A stretch of DNA of 64,000 bases from Cohnella luojiensis (GTDB taxonomy: Bacteria; Bacillota; Bacilli; Paenibacillales; Paenibacillaceae): the NCBI RefSeq assembly GCF_004564235.1, contig NZ_SOMN01000010.1:79134-143133 (forward strand), given 5' to 3'. Within the stretch, counting starts at the first letter, position 1. Each line of letters begins with the position of its first letter. Below are positions 46,446 to 55,341 of this stretch, in pieces. The notes beneath the pieces are model-generated. The model saw nothing but the letters and a program-made list of their open reading frames with translations, was not told the origin of the DNA and did no database searches. A program made the position numbers and the translations under genes.

Positions 46446-47741
46446 TTAAATTAAGTACCTAAGAAACACATAAACGCTCGCTAGCACAATAGACAGAAGC
46501 ATAAGCGGGAACCCGTATTTCATGAACTGCACAAACTTGATCGGGTGGCCTTCTTTACTCGACATTCCTGCGACGATAAGGTTTGCGCTCGCGCCGATAA
46601 GGGTTCCGTTCCCCCCTAGACAAGCACCCAAAGCGAGACTCCACCATAACGGTTCCAGATTGCTCACGCCCATATTGCCCATTTCTTGGATCAGAGGAAT
46701 CATCGTAGCAACAAACGGGATGTTATCCAGGAACGCAGAAGCGATTGCGCTTAACCACAAGATCAACATGGAAGTAGCCACAATATCTCCATTGGTTAAT
46801 TCAATGGCTTGTGCAGCTAATTCGGCGATTACGCCCGTTTCAATAAGACCCGAGACAAGCACGAATAATCCAACGAAGAAGAATATCGTTGCCCATTCTA
46901 CCTTGGTAAACGCCTCCTCCATCATATGCTCGCCGGTAAGAAGAAGGAGAACGAATGCGCCGGCCAAAGCAACGGTAGCCGACTCCAAGTGCAGCGATTG
47001 ATGCAGGAAAAAACCGATTATGGTCAGTCCCAATACCGTCAAACATTTGCGCAGCAGCTTGTGATCTGCAATGAGCTGCTTTTCATCCATATCCATAATG
47101 CTTTGCGTATATTCGGGTTTGGTTTGAATCTGTTTGCGAAAAAGCAGAACGAAAAGGGGAATGAAAATGACCAAAATGATGGCTGCAATAGGAGCCAAGT
47201 TGTTGATGAACGCCATAAACGTCAGTTCTTTGACCGCGCTGCCGATCATAATGTTCGGAGGATCCCCGATCAGCGTGGCCGTGCCTCCGACATTGGATGC
47301 GATAATCTGAGTAATCAGGAATGGTAACGGAGGAACTCGTAGTTGCCGCGTGATACTGAACGTGACCGGTACCATAAGAAGAACCGTAGTGACATTGTCC
47401 AAGAATGCTGAACCGATAGCGGTTATAAGCGATAAAGCGATCAGAATGCGTACCGGATTTCCTTTGGATTTCTTGGCGGCCCAAATCGCGATAAATTTGA
47501 ATAATCCCGTGTCAGCCGTTATGCTTACGATAATCATCATCCCGATTAGAAGGCCAAGCGTATTGAAATCGATATGATGCAATGCCGTTTCTTGATTCAC
47601 GATACCCAATGCGACCATTAGCAGTCCGCCGATCATGGCTACGATGGTGCGATGAATTTTCTCCGAAATGATAAGCGCGTAAATGACAAGAAAAATACCG
47701 ATTGCCCAGATGGCTTGTTGTTCCACAGATGATTCCTCCAT
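46446..47741 (-). CDS. ArsB/NhaD-family membrane transporter
   Basis: The 431-residue protein has about eleven to twelve membrane helices and two inverted repeats with ion-transporter signatures: SAFLDNVTTVLLMVPVTF and NVGGTATLIGDPPNIMIG in the first half, SAFLDNIPFVATMIPL and GGNGTLIGASANLIVAG in the second. Related to arsenite and Na+/H+ antiporters and YbiR-type transporters; the substrate is unknown. It follows an unusual leader with a promoter, triple repeat and terminator-like hairpin. Confidence 0.88.
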   Translation of the reverse strand: MEESSVEQQAIWAIGIFLVIYALIISEKIHRTIVAMIGGLLMVALGIVNQETALHHIDFNTLGLLIGMMIIVSITADTGLFKFIAIWAAKKSKGNPVRILIALSLITAIGSAFLDNVTTVLLMVPVTFSITRQLRVPPLPFLITQIIASNVGGTATLIGDPPNIMIGSAVKELTFMAFINNLAPIAAIILVIFIPLFVLLFRKQIQTKPEYTQSIMDMDEKQLIADHKLLRKCLTVLGLTIIGFFLHQSLHLESATVALAGAFVLLLLTGEHMMEEAFTKVEWATIFFFVGLFVLVSGLIETGVIAELAAQAIELTNGDIVATSMLILWLSAIASAFLDNIPFVATMIPLIQEMGNMGVSNLEPLWWSLALGACLGGNGTLIGASANLIVAGMSSKEGHPIKFVQFMKYGFPLMLLSIVLASVYVFLRYLI

Positions 47742-47839
47742 TATAAACTACATTTAAAAGCATCATTTTTCCATTCACATATACGGTCCCCGCTACTATT
47801 CACAAACATACATCAAGCAATTCAGATCATCGAAAAACA

Positions 47840-47866
47840 AAAAAAAGAGCCCTTGGTGACAGGCTC
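47840..47866 (-). terminator. Leader hairpin upstream of ArsB/NhaD transporter gene
   Basis: GAGCC and GGGCTC pair on the minus strand around TGTCACCAA, followed by eight T residues, about 100 bp before the start codon and 35 bp after the putative -10. It looks like a leader attenuator; no aptamer class was recognised. Confidence 0.7.
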
Positions 47867-47900
47867 CTCCGGTTGCGAAACGATATGTATGGTTAGGTAA

Positions 47901-47930
47901 AGGATACAACGGTCGGTTGAACAAAGTCAA
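47901..47930 (-). promoter_or_regulatory. Candidate promoter of the ArsB/NhaD transporter gene
   Basis: TTGACT (47925-47930) and TATCCT (47901-47906) are 18 bases apart on the minus strand, directly next to a triple repeat. Confidence 0.6.
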
Positions 47931-47972
47931 GTTATTAAACGTCAGTTATTAAACGTCAGTTATTAAACGTCA
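47931..47972. repeat. Three perfect 14-bp direct repeats abutting the promoter
   Basis: GTTATTAAACGTCA occurs three times without gaps, ending exactly at the -35 hexamer. Helically phased repeats at this position suit binding of an activator, but slippage expansion is also possible. Confidence 0.85.
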
Positions 47973-48072
47973 AATCGATATTACATCGAAGGACCCATCA
48001 TCCATGGTGGAGTCCTTATTCGTTTTTAAGGCTATACTAATCCCATATTCTCATGGAAAAAAGGGGATTGAA

Positions 48073-48960
48073 ATGGCAAAGCAAAAAACGATCGTACGGC
48101 TAGGTGAATTCGAAATGGCGATTTCCCATCCGGAGAAGCTGATCTGGCCGGAAGCAGGAATCACGAAGCTAGATTACGTACAAATCCTGAACGAGCTAGC
48201 GCCCTTTCTTCTCCCCTATACCTCCGACCGCTACCTGACAACGATCCGCTATCCCGAGGGTATCCACGGCACTTCCTTTTACCAGAAAAATGCCCCTGAA
48301 CCGACGCCGGACTTCGTTCGCGTATCCCCGGATGGCAGCATCCGTTACGTCGTCATGGACTCCGTGCCAACGTTGCTATGGATGGGAAGCTTGTACAGCC
48401 TGGAATTCCATGTCTCGTCCGATGAGATTTCGAACCCGCTCCCGAACACTTGGATGCTGGACATAGATCCGACCTTGGAGGAGGAGCCCCGGTTAATGGA
48501 GGCTACGGACTTGGTCGGGCAGCTGCTGGAATCGCTGGGACTGAATGCGGTACCTAAGACGTCCGGAGCGACAGGCGTACAGGTCGTCATGCCGATTGAA
48601 CGCGGCCCCGACTTCGATGACTTAAGGCGGTTCGGCAAATTCATATCCGAGTACCTTGTTGCCAAGAGCCCGCAGCTATTCACCGTCGAACGTTTGAAGA
48701 AGGACCGCGGGGATCTCATCTATCTGGACTATCTGCAGCATTATGCAGGCAAGACGCTTCCCGCGCCTTACTCCCCGCGAGCTCGATCCGGTGCCACCGT
48801 GTCCACTCCCCTCTCTTGGGAGGAGGTTAGAAGGGACGTAAAGCCGACGGACTTCCATCTGCTCAATATTCGGGAACGGCTTCGCGGACAGGGCGATTTG
48901 CTTGCCTCCGCGGCCAGGCAATCGCTCCTCCCTATCCTTAACCATATACAAGGCAAATGA
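48073..48960 (+). CDS. LigD-type DNA polymerase/primase (NHEJ)
   Basis: The 295-residue protein is the polymerase domain of LigD as a free enzyme: ISHPEKLIWPEAGITKLDYV, PNTWMLDIDPTLEEEPR with the catalytic Asp-x-Asp, KTSGATGVQVVMPIE with the His replaced by Val at the usual GLHV position, and LIYLDYLQHYAGKTLPAPYSPR. It fills and remodels broken ends for Ku/LigD repair. ATG at 48073 follows AAGGGG. Separated by 3.4 kb from ku and the ligase. Confidence 0.9.
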   Translation: MAKQKTIVRLGEFEMAISHPEKLIWPEAGITKLDYVQILNELAPFLLPYTSDRYLTTIRYPEGIHGTSFYQKNAPEPTPDFVRVSPDGSIRYVVMDSVPTLLWMGSLYSLEFHVSSDEISNPLPNTWMLDIDPTLEEEPRLMEATDLVGQLLESLGLNAVPKTSGATGVQVVMPIERGPDFDDLRRFGKFISEYLVAKSPQLFTVERLKKDRGDLIYLDYLQHYAGKTLPAPYSPRARSGATVSTPLSWEEVRRDVKPTDFHLLNIRERLRGQGDLLASAARQSLLPILNHIQGK

Positions 48961-48963
48961 TGA

Positions 48964-50400
48964 TCATAATAGGGGGGACAAAATGCGCGCCATCGCTTCC
49001 TTAACCTTCTGTTTGCGAGGCCGCATCAGAAACTTCTGCAGGTTAATTTCCGTGCTGTCCTCCAGATCCTGCAGGAAATGTTGCTCTACTCCAGCAATCG
49101 CAACCGGATCGAATAGATGGGCATTGATCTCGAAGTTGCTGAAGAAGCTTCGCAGATCCATGTTCGCCGAGCCCACCACCGCCACAAACTTGTCGGCGAT
49201 TAGCGTCTTGGCATGGACGAAGCCTTTTTTATATTGCCATACCCGTACTCCCGACCGCATCATCTCCTCCACGTACGATAATGTCGCTAAGTGAACGAGC
49301 CAAGTATCCGGGACGTACGGAATGATGATTCTCACGTCAAGGCCGCTAAGGGCCGCATCATGAAGCGCCATGGCAATGCTCGCGCTCGGAATGAAATAAG
49401 GCGTCGTCACCCATATCCGCTTGCGCGCTGCCGTGACCATCGCGTACACGGAATCGTGAATGGCGTCTCCCCGCCGGTTCGGGCCGGCCGGAACGATCTG
49501 CACGGGCTCCGACTGCGAGCAGTGATGCACCGGAAAGAACGAAGGATCATCGGGCTTCTCGCGAGTCGCAATCTCCCAATCTTTCAGAAATACCTCCTGC
49601 AGCCAGTAGACCGAATCCCCTTCCAGCTTCAGATGGGTATCCCTCCAATACCCTAGATGCGGATGCTTCCCTATGTATTCATCTCCGACGTTAATTCCGC
49701 CTACAAAACCTACCTTGCCATCTACTACGATGATTTTTCGATGGTTCCGGTAATTCATCCTTTTCTTTAGAAAAGAGGGCCTTAGGGGAAAGAAACAAGC
49801 GCATTCCACGCCTCCCTCGCGCAGGATCCGAACGTAGGAATCCTTGAGCGTAATGCTGCCGATTCCGTCGTACAGCATCTTCACCTTCACGCCTTGCTTG
49901 GCTTTGCTTATCAACGCTTGCTGAAAAGCTCTTCCGATATCGTCGTCCCTGACAATGTAGGTGGACAGGTGGATGTGGCTTTTCGCGTTGTTAATGGCCT
50001 CGAACATCGACTCGTAAGTATCCATGCCGTTATTGAAAATCCAGCTTTGGTTTCTGGAGGAAATGGGCAGCTCCCCGCCTTTGCGCAGAGCTCGGAATAA
50101 CCTTGTCTGCGATGCGATGCCGGTCGATTCCGGCAGCTCCGAGATATCGGTTACGCTCGTGCTCATCTTAAGCAGTCTTGCCCTGCGTCTTTGATCCATG
50201 CCGGCTCGCTTCCGGGCTTTCCTGCTCCTGCGGAATTCCGTGGCCAGGAAATAGTACAAAATGAACCCGACAAGCGGGAAGAGAAACAGAATAAACAGCC
50301 ATGCCGTGGCATGCGCCGGCCTGCGAAATTCAAGCAGCAATATCGTTGCCGCCTGGAAGATGAAGATGAATAGGAGGATGCTGATTCCAAGCCAGATCAT
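48964..50400 (-). CDS. cls: Cardiolipin synthase
   Basis: The 478-residue enzyme has two N-terminal membrane helices, then two phospholipase D motifs: NYRNHRKIIVVDGKVGFVGG and GFVHAKTLIADKFVAVVGSAN. It joins two phosphatidylglycerols into cardiolipin at the membrane. Gene ends two bases after the polymerase stop on the opposite strand. Length and motifs are standard. Confidence 0.95.
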   Translation of the reverse strand: MIWLGISILLFIFIFQAATILLLEFRRPAHATAWLFILFLFPLVGFILYYFLATEFRRSRKARKRAGMDQRRRARLLKMSTSVTDISELPESTGIASQTRLFRALRKGGELPISSRNQSWIFNNGMDTYESMFEAINNAKSHIHLSTYIVRDDDIGRAFQQALISKAKQGVKVKMLYDGIGSITLKDSYVRILREGGVECACFFPLRPSFLKKRMNYRNHRKIIVVDGKVGFVGGINVGDEYIGKHPHLGYWRDTHLKLEGDSVYWLQEVFLKDWEIATREKPDDPSFFPVHHCSQSEPVQIVPAGPNRRGDAIHDSVYAMVTAARKRIWVTTPYFIPSASIAMALHDAALSGLDVRIIIPYVPDTWLVHLATLSYVEEMMRSGVRVWQYKKGFVHAKTLIADKFVAVVGSANMDLRSFFSNFEINAHLFDPVAIAGVEQHFLQDLEDSTEINLQKFLMRPRKQKVKEAMARILSPLL

Positions 50401-50501
50401 TCACGTAGCCTCGCCGTCTCTTAATGTTATAGGAATGAAAGAAAGGTTTTCAGAATAAATAGAATTAGATCAGGATATTCTCGATTCCGAAAGGAGATCC
50501 G

Positions 50502-51497
50502 ATGGCTAACAGAAAGCGGAAACCGCAATGGTCCTTACTCCTCATTAGGGGTGCCGACCATCGAGTTAAGCAGTTTCGGGTGTCAGGAAGAACGGTCGTG
50601 TTCCTTCCGGTCGCAACCGCACTGGCCGTGGCGGGCGGTTTCGGTGCATTGCATCTGCAATCGGTGAATCGAATCCACGAGCTGGAAGCTCGTCTGGCCA
50701 GCGATTCGATACAGAATAGCCAAGACATTGCCGTTAAGAATGGAGAAATTCGCTCCCTGGAGCATGAGCTCACTCTCCTTAGCGAACAAACCAACGTTAT
50801 CAAAAGCCGCATGAATGAATTGAGCGAACTGGAGTTGAAGCTGCGGCTTTTCCTCGGCAAACAGGAAGACCGCTTATCAGGTGCGACAGTTGCGGCAGGT
50901 ACGGAAGATGCTGAGGTATTCGCTTCCGGTTACTTCGATTCCACAGAATCGCCAGTGCCCGATCGTCTGTCCATGGCGGCCGTAGAGTCGAAGATCGACG
51001 ACTTCACCGAGTTGTCGCGGATGCTGGACGAGATGGCGATCTCGATGGCTGAAGGGCTGCGCAAGGCTGAGCTAAAGAGAGCCGAGATCGACGCCATGCC
51101 GACGGAATGGCCTACAGTATCGAGGCGATTGACCTCGGGGTTCGGCTATCGGCGGGATCCGTTTACCGGGAAATCCACATTCCATGCCGGTGTGGATATC
51201 ACCGGAGATTCGGGAGATCCCATCTACGCCGCTGGCGACGGCAAGGTTAAGGAAGCCGGCTTCAACCGTACACGTGGTAATTATATCATCATTACCCATC
51301 GAGATGGATTGGAATCATGGTATATGCATTTGAAGGTCATCGGCGTAAAAGCGGAGCAGAATGTCGATCGAGGAGAGCTTATAGGAGAGATGGGCAATAG
51401 CGGGCGAAGCACGGGACCGCACCTGCACTTCCAAGTCGTGGTCAGCGAAACGCCCGTGAACCCGCTCCCTTATTTGCGGCATGTAAAGGAGGACTGA
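50502..51497 (+). CDS. M23-family peptidoglycan endopeptidase, membrane-anchored
   Basis: The 331-residue protein has an N-terminal membrane helix (TVVFLPVATALAVAGGFGAL), a coiled-coil stretch (residues 60-115) and a C-terminal LytM domain with zinc ligands His and Asp in TFHAGVDITG and HLHF, plus YMHLKV. It cuts peptide cross-links in the wall, or regulates amidases. Seven bases later begins a bactofilin gene on the same strand, a pairing known in bacteria where M23 enzymes and bactofilins shape the cell. Confidence 0.95.
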   Translation: MANRKRKPQWSLLLIRGADHRVKQFRVSGRTVVFLPVATALAVAGGFGALHLQSVNRIHELEARLASDSIQNSQDIAVKNGEIRSLEHELTLLSEQTNVIKSRMNELSELELKLRLFLGKQEDRLSGATVAAGTEDAEVFASGYFDSTESPVPDRLSMAAVESKIDDFTELSRMLDEMAISMAEGLRKAELKRAEIDAMPTEWPTVSRRLTSGFGYRRDPFTGKSTFHAGVDITGDSGDPIYAAGDGKVKEAGFNRTRGNYIIITHRDGLESWYMHLKVIGVKAEQNVDRGELIGEMGNSGRSTGPHLHFQVVVSETPVNPLPYLRHVKED

Positions 51498-51503
51498 CGG
51501 ATC

Positions 51504-51932
51504 ATGTTCAAGGATAACAAGAAGCTGGCGTCAGGGGTAACCGATACCTTAATCGGAGCCGGTACCGAAATGAACGGATATCTGAAATCGATGGCCGGAG
51601 TGAGAATTGAAGGAGCTTATCAAGGAGACATCGAGAGCAACGGGGATATCGTCATCGGCGAAGGCGGCATCGCCAAATCCAACATTACGGCTCGAGACGT
51701 GACGATCGCGGGCAAGGTGTACGGGGACGTACATACGCGAGGCAAATTATTAATAACCCCGACGGGGCAGCTGCACGGCAACTCGCATGCCTCAATCCTC
51801 CTCGTTCAGGAGGGAGGCATACTGAACGGGAGCAGCCAGATGGAGCGTGGGGAGGGGAAGGTTGGGGGAGTAGCAGCGGAAACAACGGCATCTAGCGGTA
51901 ATGCGGACAAGAAGGCTAAGCAAGCGGGTTGA
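51504..51932 (+). CDS. Bactofilin cytoskeletal protein
   Basis: The 142-residue protein has the beta-helical DUF583 core: IGAGTEMNGYLKSMAGVRIEG, then repeats like GDIVIGEGGIAKSNITARDV and GKVYGDVHTRGKLLITPTGQ, with disordered tails. It polymerises into filaments at the membrane. Co-transcribed with the M23 peptidase, suggesting a shape or sporulation role. Confidence 0.95.
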   Translation: MFKDNKKLASGVTDTLIGAGTEMNGYLKSMAGVRIEGAYQGDIESNGDIVIGEGGIAKSNITARDVTIAGKVYGDVHTRGKLLITPTGQLHGNSHASILLVQEGGILNGSSQMERGEGKVGGVAAETTASSGNADKKAKQAG

Positions 51933-51944
51933 TCCCGCTTGCTT
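51918..51944. terminator. Terminator overlapping the bactofilin stop
   Basis: AAGCAAGCGGG pairs perfectly with CCCGCTTGCTT; the stop codon sits in the loop. The tail is moderately T-rich. It separates this unit from the convergent RiPP operon. Confidence 0.8.
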
Positions 51945-51973
51945 CTCATTATTGACTGTGTATGGATTACAAA

Positions 51974-52507
51974 TTATAAAAACTTGCCAATCCACTTACG
52001 GCTAAGCTTATCCAATTCGTTGTCTGGGGGAAGGAGGTACTTCTGGTCATCCAGGTCCGTAATGACGCGTGATCCGTTCAAGAGGTTCGTCGTTATTTCA
52101 TAGATAGGTCCGGTAATCATGTGGAGTTGACCATAGTCAGTATCTACTACCCAGACATAGTGGTTGAAGCGACGGCGAATCGAGGAGATACCCTCAATTA
52201 AAGGCAGATAGGGGCTAACCCGCAGTTCAGAGCTAAGCGCCGCTCTACTCAACTCATCCAATCCGACGTTCGATAGCAGTATGCCCCATTCGTTTCCTTC
52301 AGGATCAGCTATGGCGATGTAACTGTCTCCCCGCGTAATCGGGAATAATCTCCTAACTGTAACCGTGCCTCTCATTCCCTGCCATGCTGCTTGAAGCAAT
52401 CCGCCTTCGGATTTAGTAAACCGAATTTGCGATGGATTGATGGACAGCCAATCATGGGTTCCTTCGTCTTCGGCAATGGTTCCGCTAAGATTGACAATCG
52501 TACTCAT
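51974..52507 (-). CDS. DUF1854 family protein, last gene of the RiPP operon
   Basis: The 177-residue protein matches the DUF1854 pattern: IRFTKSEGGLLQAAWQG near residue 27, VRRLFPITRGDSYIAI, and EGISSIRRRFNHYVWVVDTDYGQLHM. DUF1854 genes are known next to ABC exporters, including some linked to cyanophycin metabolism; function is unknown. The start overlaps the ABC gene stop by four bases (ATGA), so it is made together with the transporter and may assist it. Confidence 0.82.
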   Translation of the reverse strand: MSTIVNLSGTIAEDEGTHDWLSINPSQIRFTKSEGGLLQAAWQGMRGTVTVRRLFPITRGDSYIAIADPEGNEWGILLSNVGLDELSRAALSSELRVSPYLPLIEGISSIRRRFNHYVWVVDTDYGQLHMITGPIYEITTNLLNGSRVITDLDDQKYLLPPDNELDKLSRKWIGKFL

Positions 52508-54609
52508 CGAACGCCCTCCCCGACATATTCATACCCCGACTTCGTAGAATCGATTATACGCCCTTTGTCCAGTTGCACGATCCGATCGGTATTGCTTAAC
52601 GTATGAAGCCTATGCGCGATCGCAATCGTCGTTCGGCCTTTACACAGCTGTTCAAGCGCTTCTTGAATTTCGCGTTCCGTCTCGATATCCACGGAAGAGG
52701 TAGCCTCGTCAAGAATAAGCACGGAAGGGTTCTGCAACAGCGTTCTCGCAATGGAAATTCGCTGTTTCTCCCCTCCAGACAGATGCTCCCCGCGTTCTCC
52801 GACATTCGTGTCATATCCGTACGGCAGCCGCGAGATAAACCCGTGAGCGTTCGCTTGCCTTGCAGCGGCTATGATTTGTTCGGGGGAAGCTTCAGGACAA
52901 CCAAAGGCAATGTTGTCCGCGATAGTGCCGTCGAACAGATAAGTTTCTTGAAAAACGATTCCTACATGCCGGCGCAGGTCGGATATCGCCAGTTGCCGCA
53001 AATCTACGCCGTCAATCTCGATGCTGCCGGCATCAGGGTCGTAGAAGCGGCAGAGTAGATGGATCAGGGTTGTTTTACCTGCTCCGGACCGGCCTACGAT
53101 GCCAATTTTCTCCCCCGCGCGAATATGGAGGTTTACATCTTTCAACACGTTAATCCCTTTCTCGTAACCGAAGGCAAGTGATTTCACGACGATCTCCCCG
53201 CGCATCACGGGCATCGCTATGGGATGTTTCGACTCGCTAACTTCAGCTTCCGTATGCAGAAGTTCCAAGATGCGATCAGCGGACATCAAAGAAGCATTAA
53301 AAGCCTTCGTTATCCTAAAATTCCCCTGAAGCTGCTCAAGGAACATCGAGAGATATGCAGTGAAGGCAATGACGGTCCCAAAACTCATCGCCCCATTCAT
53401 CACCTGGCGACCGCCGAAAAACCACACCATCGCGACGCTCGTCGATATCGCAAGGGATATGCCTGGTTTTAACCACAGCGTATACCGTTGCTGGTCCATC
53501 ATTCTCCTCACGGAAGTCTCGTTATATTCCCTGAACAGTTCCTTTTCCTTCTCATCCCGGTGAAAAGCTTTGACAACCCGTATTCCGTGCAGAGTCTCGG
53601 ATATATATTGCTGCAGCCAATAATCGGCATTCCATTTACGGTTCATTAACGATCGCATAACGGGAAAAACCCGCCAGAGCAGCGTGCAGCTTATGGCTAT
53701 CGCTGAGACGATCAGAAGAGAAATTTGCCAATCCAAAATAAACAGGATGACCAAAATCGAACACGCCATCAGAAGCTGTACCAGGATAGAGGTTATACCT
53801 TTGGTGAGCAAACCTTGAATGCCATTGGCATCGTTCTGCACTCGCCCGATGAAATGGACGGTTTTCCTGCGTTCATAGAATCTAACGGATAAGCTGATAA
53901 GCTTGTCGAACATGTCTTTACGGATATGGCTCATGACCTGGCTGCCGATCCGAATGCTAATGGACGTCCGAACTACTGCGAGCAATGCCTGCAAAATGTA
54001 AACGGTCAACAATAATCCTATCAATCCGGCGAACTTACTATTCGAGGATGGCAGAACGCCTCCGTCTATTATCTCTTTGAATAAATACGGCGGCGCCATT
54101 TCCAAAGCTACCGTTAGAAGCAACACGCCGGCAGATAACAGAATCTGATTGCGGTAAGGCAATGCATAATGCGCTAGCCTGCTAATAATCCGTATCCTTT
54201 GGCGCAAAGTTAGCGGCTTCGTCTTCTCTTCGTCCCATTTCTCATCGGCAGAAGATCGACTCTCTATCGGCGCCCCTCTCTGAGCTGGTCCTTTCAAGTC
54301 CTCATTCACCCAATCGGTAATGGATCGCTGGCAACGGTAAAGGCCCCTCATTCCTGACAATGGGCTGAACGCGATACGCCGCGACTCGCCTCGAAGATCG
54401 GATATCTCCAGATAGGCGCCGCTGCCCGTGTCCAATATTCTTGCTTTATCCAACTCGCGACGACCGATGATCCACAGGACATTGCCTTCGGCATCCAACA
54501 GTTCTAATTGTTTGGAAGTGAGAATAACCATCCGGTCAATCAGTTTACCCTGCTCCGATATATCTTTAACCGGGTGGCTAATTCTCGATGTTGCTAGAAC
54601 AGACGCCAT
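52504..54609 (-). CDS. ABC exporter with N-terminal accessory domain
   Basis: The 701-residue protein is a half transporter. Residues 1-130 form an unusual beta-rich cytoplasmic domain (MVILTSKQLELLDAEGNVLW, ITDWVNEDLKG) resembling that of DUF1854-linked transporters; residues 150-440 hold six membrane helices; the ATPase follows with Walker A GIVGRSGAGKTTLIHLL, signature LSGGEKQR and Walker B VLILDEATSSVD. No C39 peptidase domain. ATG at 54609 shares a base with the previous stop (TAATG). Likely exports the operon's modified peptide. Confidence 0.9.
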   Translation of the reverse strand: MASVLATSRISHPVKDISEQGKLIDRMVILTSKQLELLDAEGNVLWIIGRRELDKARILDTGSGAYLEISDLRGESRRIAFSPLSGMRGLYRCQRSITDWVNEDLKGPAQRGAPIESRSSADEKWDEEKTKPLTLRQRIRIISRLAHYALPYRNQILLSAGVLLLTVALEMAPPYLFKEIIDGGVLPSSNSKFAGLIGLLLTVYILQALLAVVRTSISIRIGSQVMSHIRKDMFDKLISLSVRFYERRKTVHFIGRVQNDANGIQGLLTKGITSILVQLLMACSILVILFILDWQISLLIVSAIAISCTLLWRVFPVMRSLMNRKWNADYWLQQYISETLHGIRVVKAFHRDEKEKELFREYNETSVRRMMDQQRYTLWLKPGISLAISTSVAMVWFFGGRQVMNGAMSFGTVIAFTAYLSMFLEQLQGNFRITKAFNASLMSADRILELLHTEAEVSESKHPIAMPVMRGEIVVKSLAFGYEKGINVLKDVNLHIRAGEKIGIVGRSGAGKTTLIHLLCRFYDPDAGSIEIDGVDLRQLAISDLRRHVGIVFQETYLFDGTIADNIAFGCPEASPEQIIAAARQANAHGFISRLPYGYDTNVGERGEHLSGGEKQRISIARTLLQNPSVLILDEATSSVDIETEREIQEALEQLCKGRTTIAIAHRLHTLSNTDRIVQLDKGRIIDSTKSGYEYVGEGVR

Positions 54610-55082
54610 TATGCTCTCCTCTTCCCTGTCGTGCTTTGGTGCAATGCCCTTTTCTTCAGCTTTCCAAGCACCACGAATGGCAGCATAAATAAAGGAAACC
54701 GAGACGCGAAATAAGACCATAGCCTTCTCGTTTTCCGGTTCTCCGGCATTACCTTTCCCTTTCGCTTGAGATCCATAAGTACGCCAATGATCTGTTCACT
54801 TTTCACGGGGGGATCATAGAACCGGTTCGCATCGCCGCGAAAAAAATACCGGGCTCCTTTATGGCTCCTCTTAACTCGGTGAAGACGATGGGAGTAAAGG
54901 ATTCCGATATGAGAGGCCACTAGACCTATTTGACCGATTCGGAGCGATCCGGTAAGCGACACGAATCTGCATTCATCGTCGGGCTTAATGTATGGATACA
55001 TGCTGTATCCCGAAGCCGCTAAGCGAACCTCCCCTTTTCGCTCCATTAATGCTCCGAATGTCCGAATGTTCTCCTCACGCAC
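54609..55082 (-). CDS. S24/S26-type peptidase-like protein, candidate leader peptidase
   Basis: The 157-residue protein has the signal-peptidase-like Ser motif ASGYSMYPYIKPDDE near residue 24, HRLHRVKRSHKGARYFFRGD with His or Lys candidates, and GDANRFYDPP, all in the order seen in S26 peptidases. A hydrophobic stretch near the end (FMLPFVVLG) could touch the membrane. In lasso clusters leader removal is by a transglutaminase-like B2 protein, which is absent here; this protein may take its place (inference). It overlaps the PqqD gene by eight bases. Confidence 0.78.
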   Translation of the reverse strand: MREENIRTFGALMERKGEVRLAASGYSMYPYIKPDDECRFVSLTGSLRIGQIGLVASHIGILYSHRLHRVKRSHKGARYFFRGDANRFYDPPVKSEQIIGVLMDLKRKGKVMPENRKTRRLWSYFASRFPLFMLPFVVLGKLKKRALHQSTTGKRRA

Positions 55083-55341
55083 TGACGACCAGACCCACCT
55101 TCTCCAGCTGGATCAGGAAATTCTTTAAATCCTCGCTAGCTTTCTCCGCTTCCACGTTGTATTCTTTCGTCAATCGTTCCGTTAACTGCTCAATGGAACT
55201 GTTGTCCTCTAAGGAATTCCAAATCCAACCTCCGACTTCATTTAGCTTGGTTACAGCCAATGTTTTCTGATTGAGGATAAGCGTCTTCCCGTCTATCTCC
55301 ATAATCTCCGTATTTTCCAAGCGGCTATAAATTGTCGTCAT
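55075..55341 (-). CDS. PqqD-family RiPP recognition element protein
   Basis: The 88-residue protein (TLILNQKTLAVTKLNEVGGWIW, then YNVEAEKASEDLKNFLIQLEKVGLV) has the PqqD winged-helix pattern, as in lasso B1 proteins that bind the leader peptide and deliver it to modifying enzymes. ATG at 55341 overlaps the kinase stop (ATGA) and follows GGGAGG. This is the strongest sign that the operon makes a ribosomal peptide product. Confidence 0.88.
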   Translation of the reverse strand: MTTIYSRLENTEIMEIDGKTLILNQKTLAVTKLNEVGGWIWNSLEDNSSIEQLTERLTKEYNVEAEKASEDLKNFLIQLEKVGLVVSA

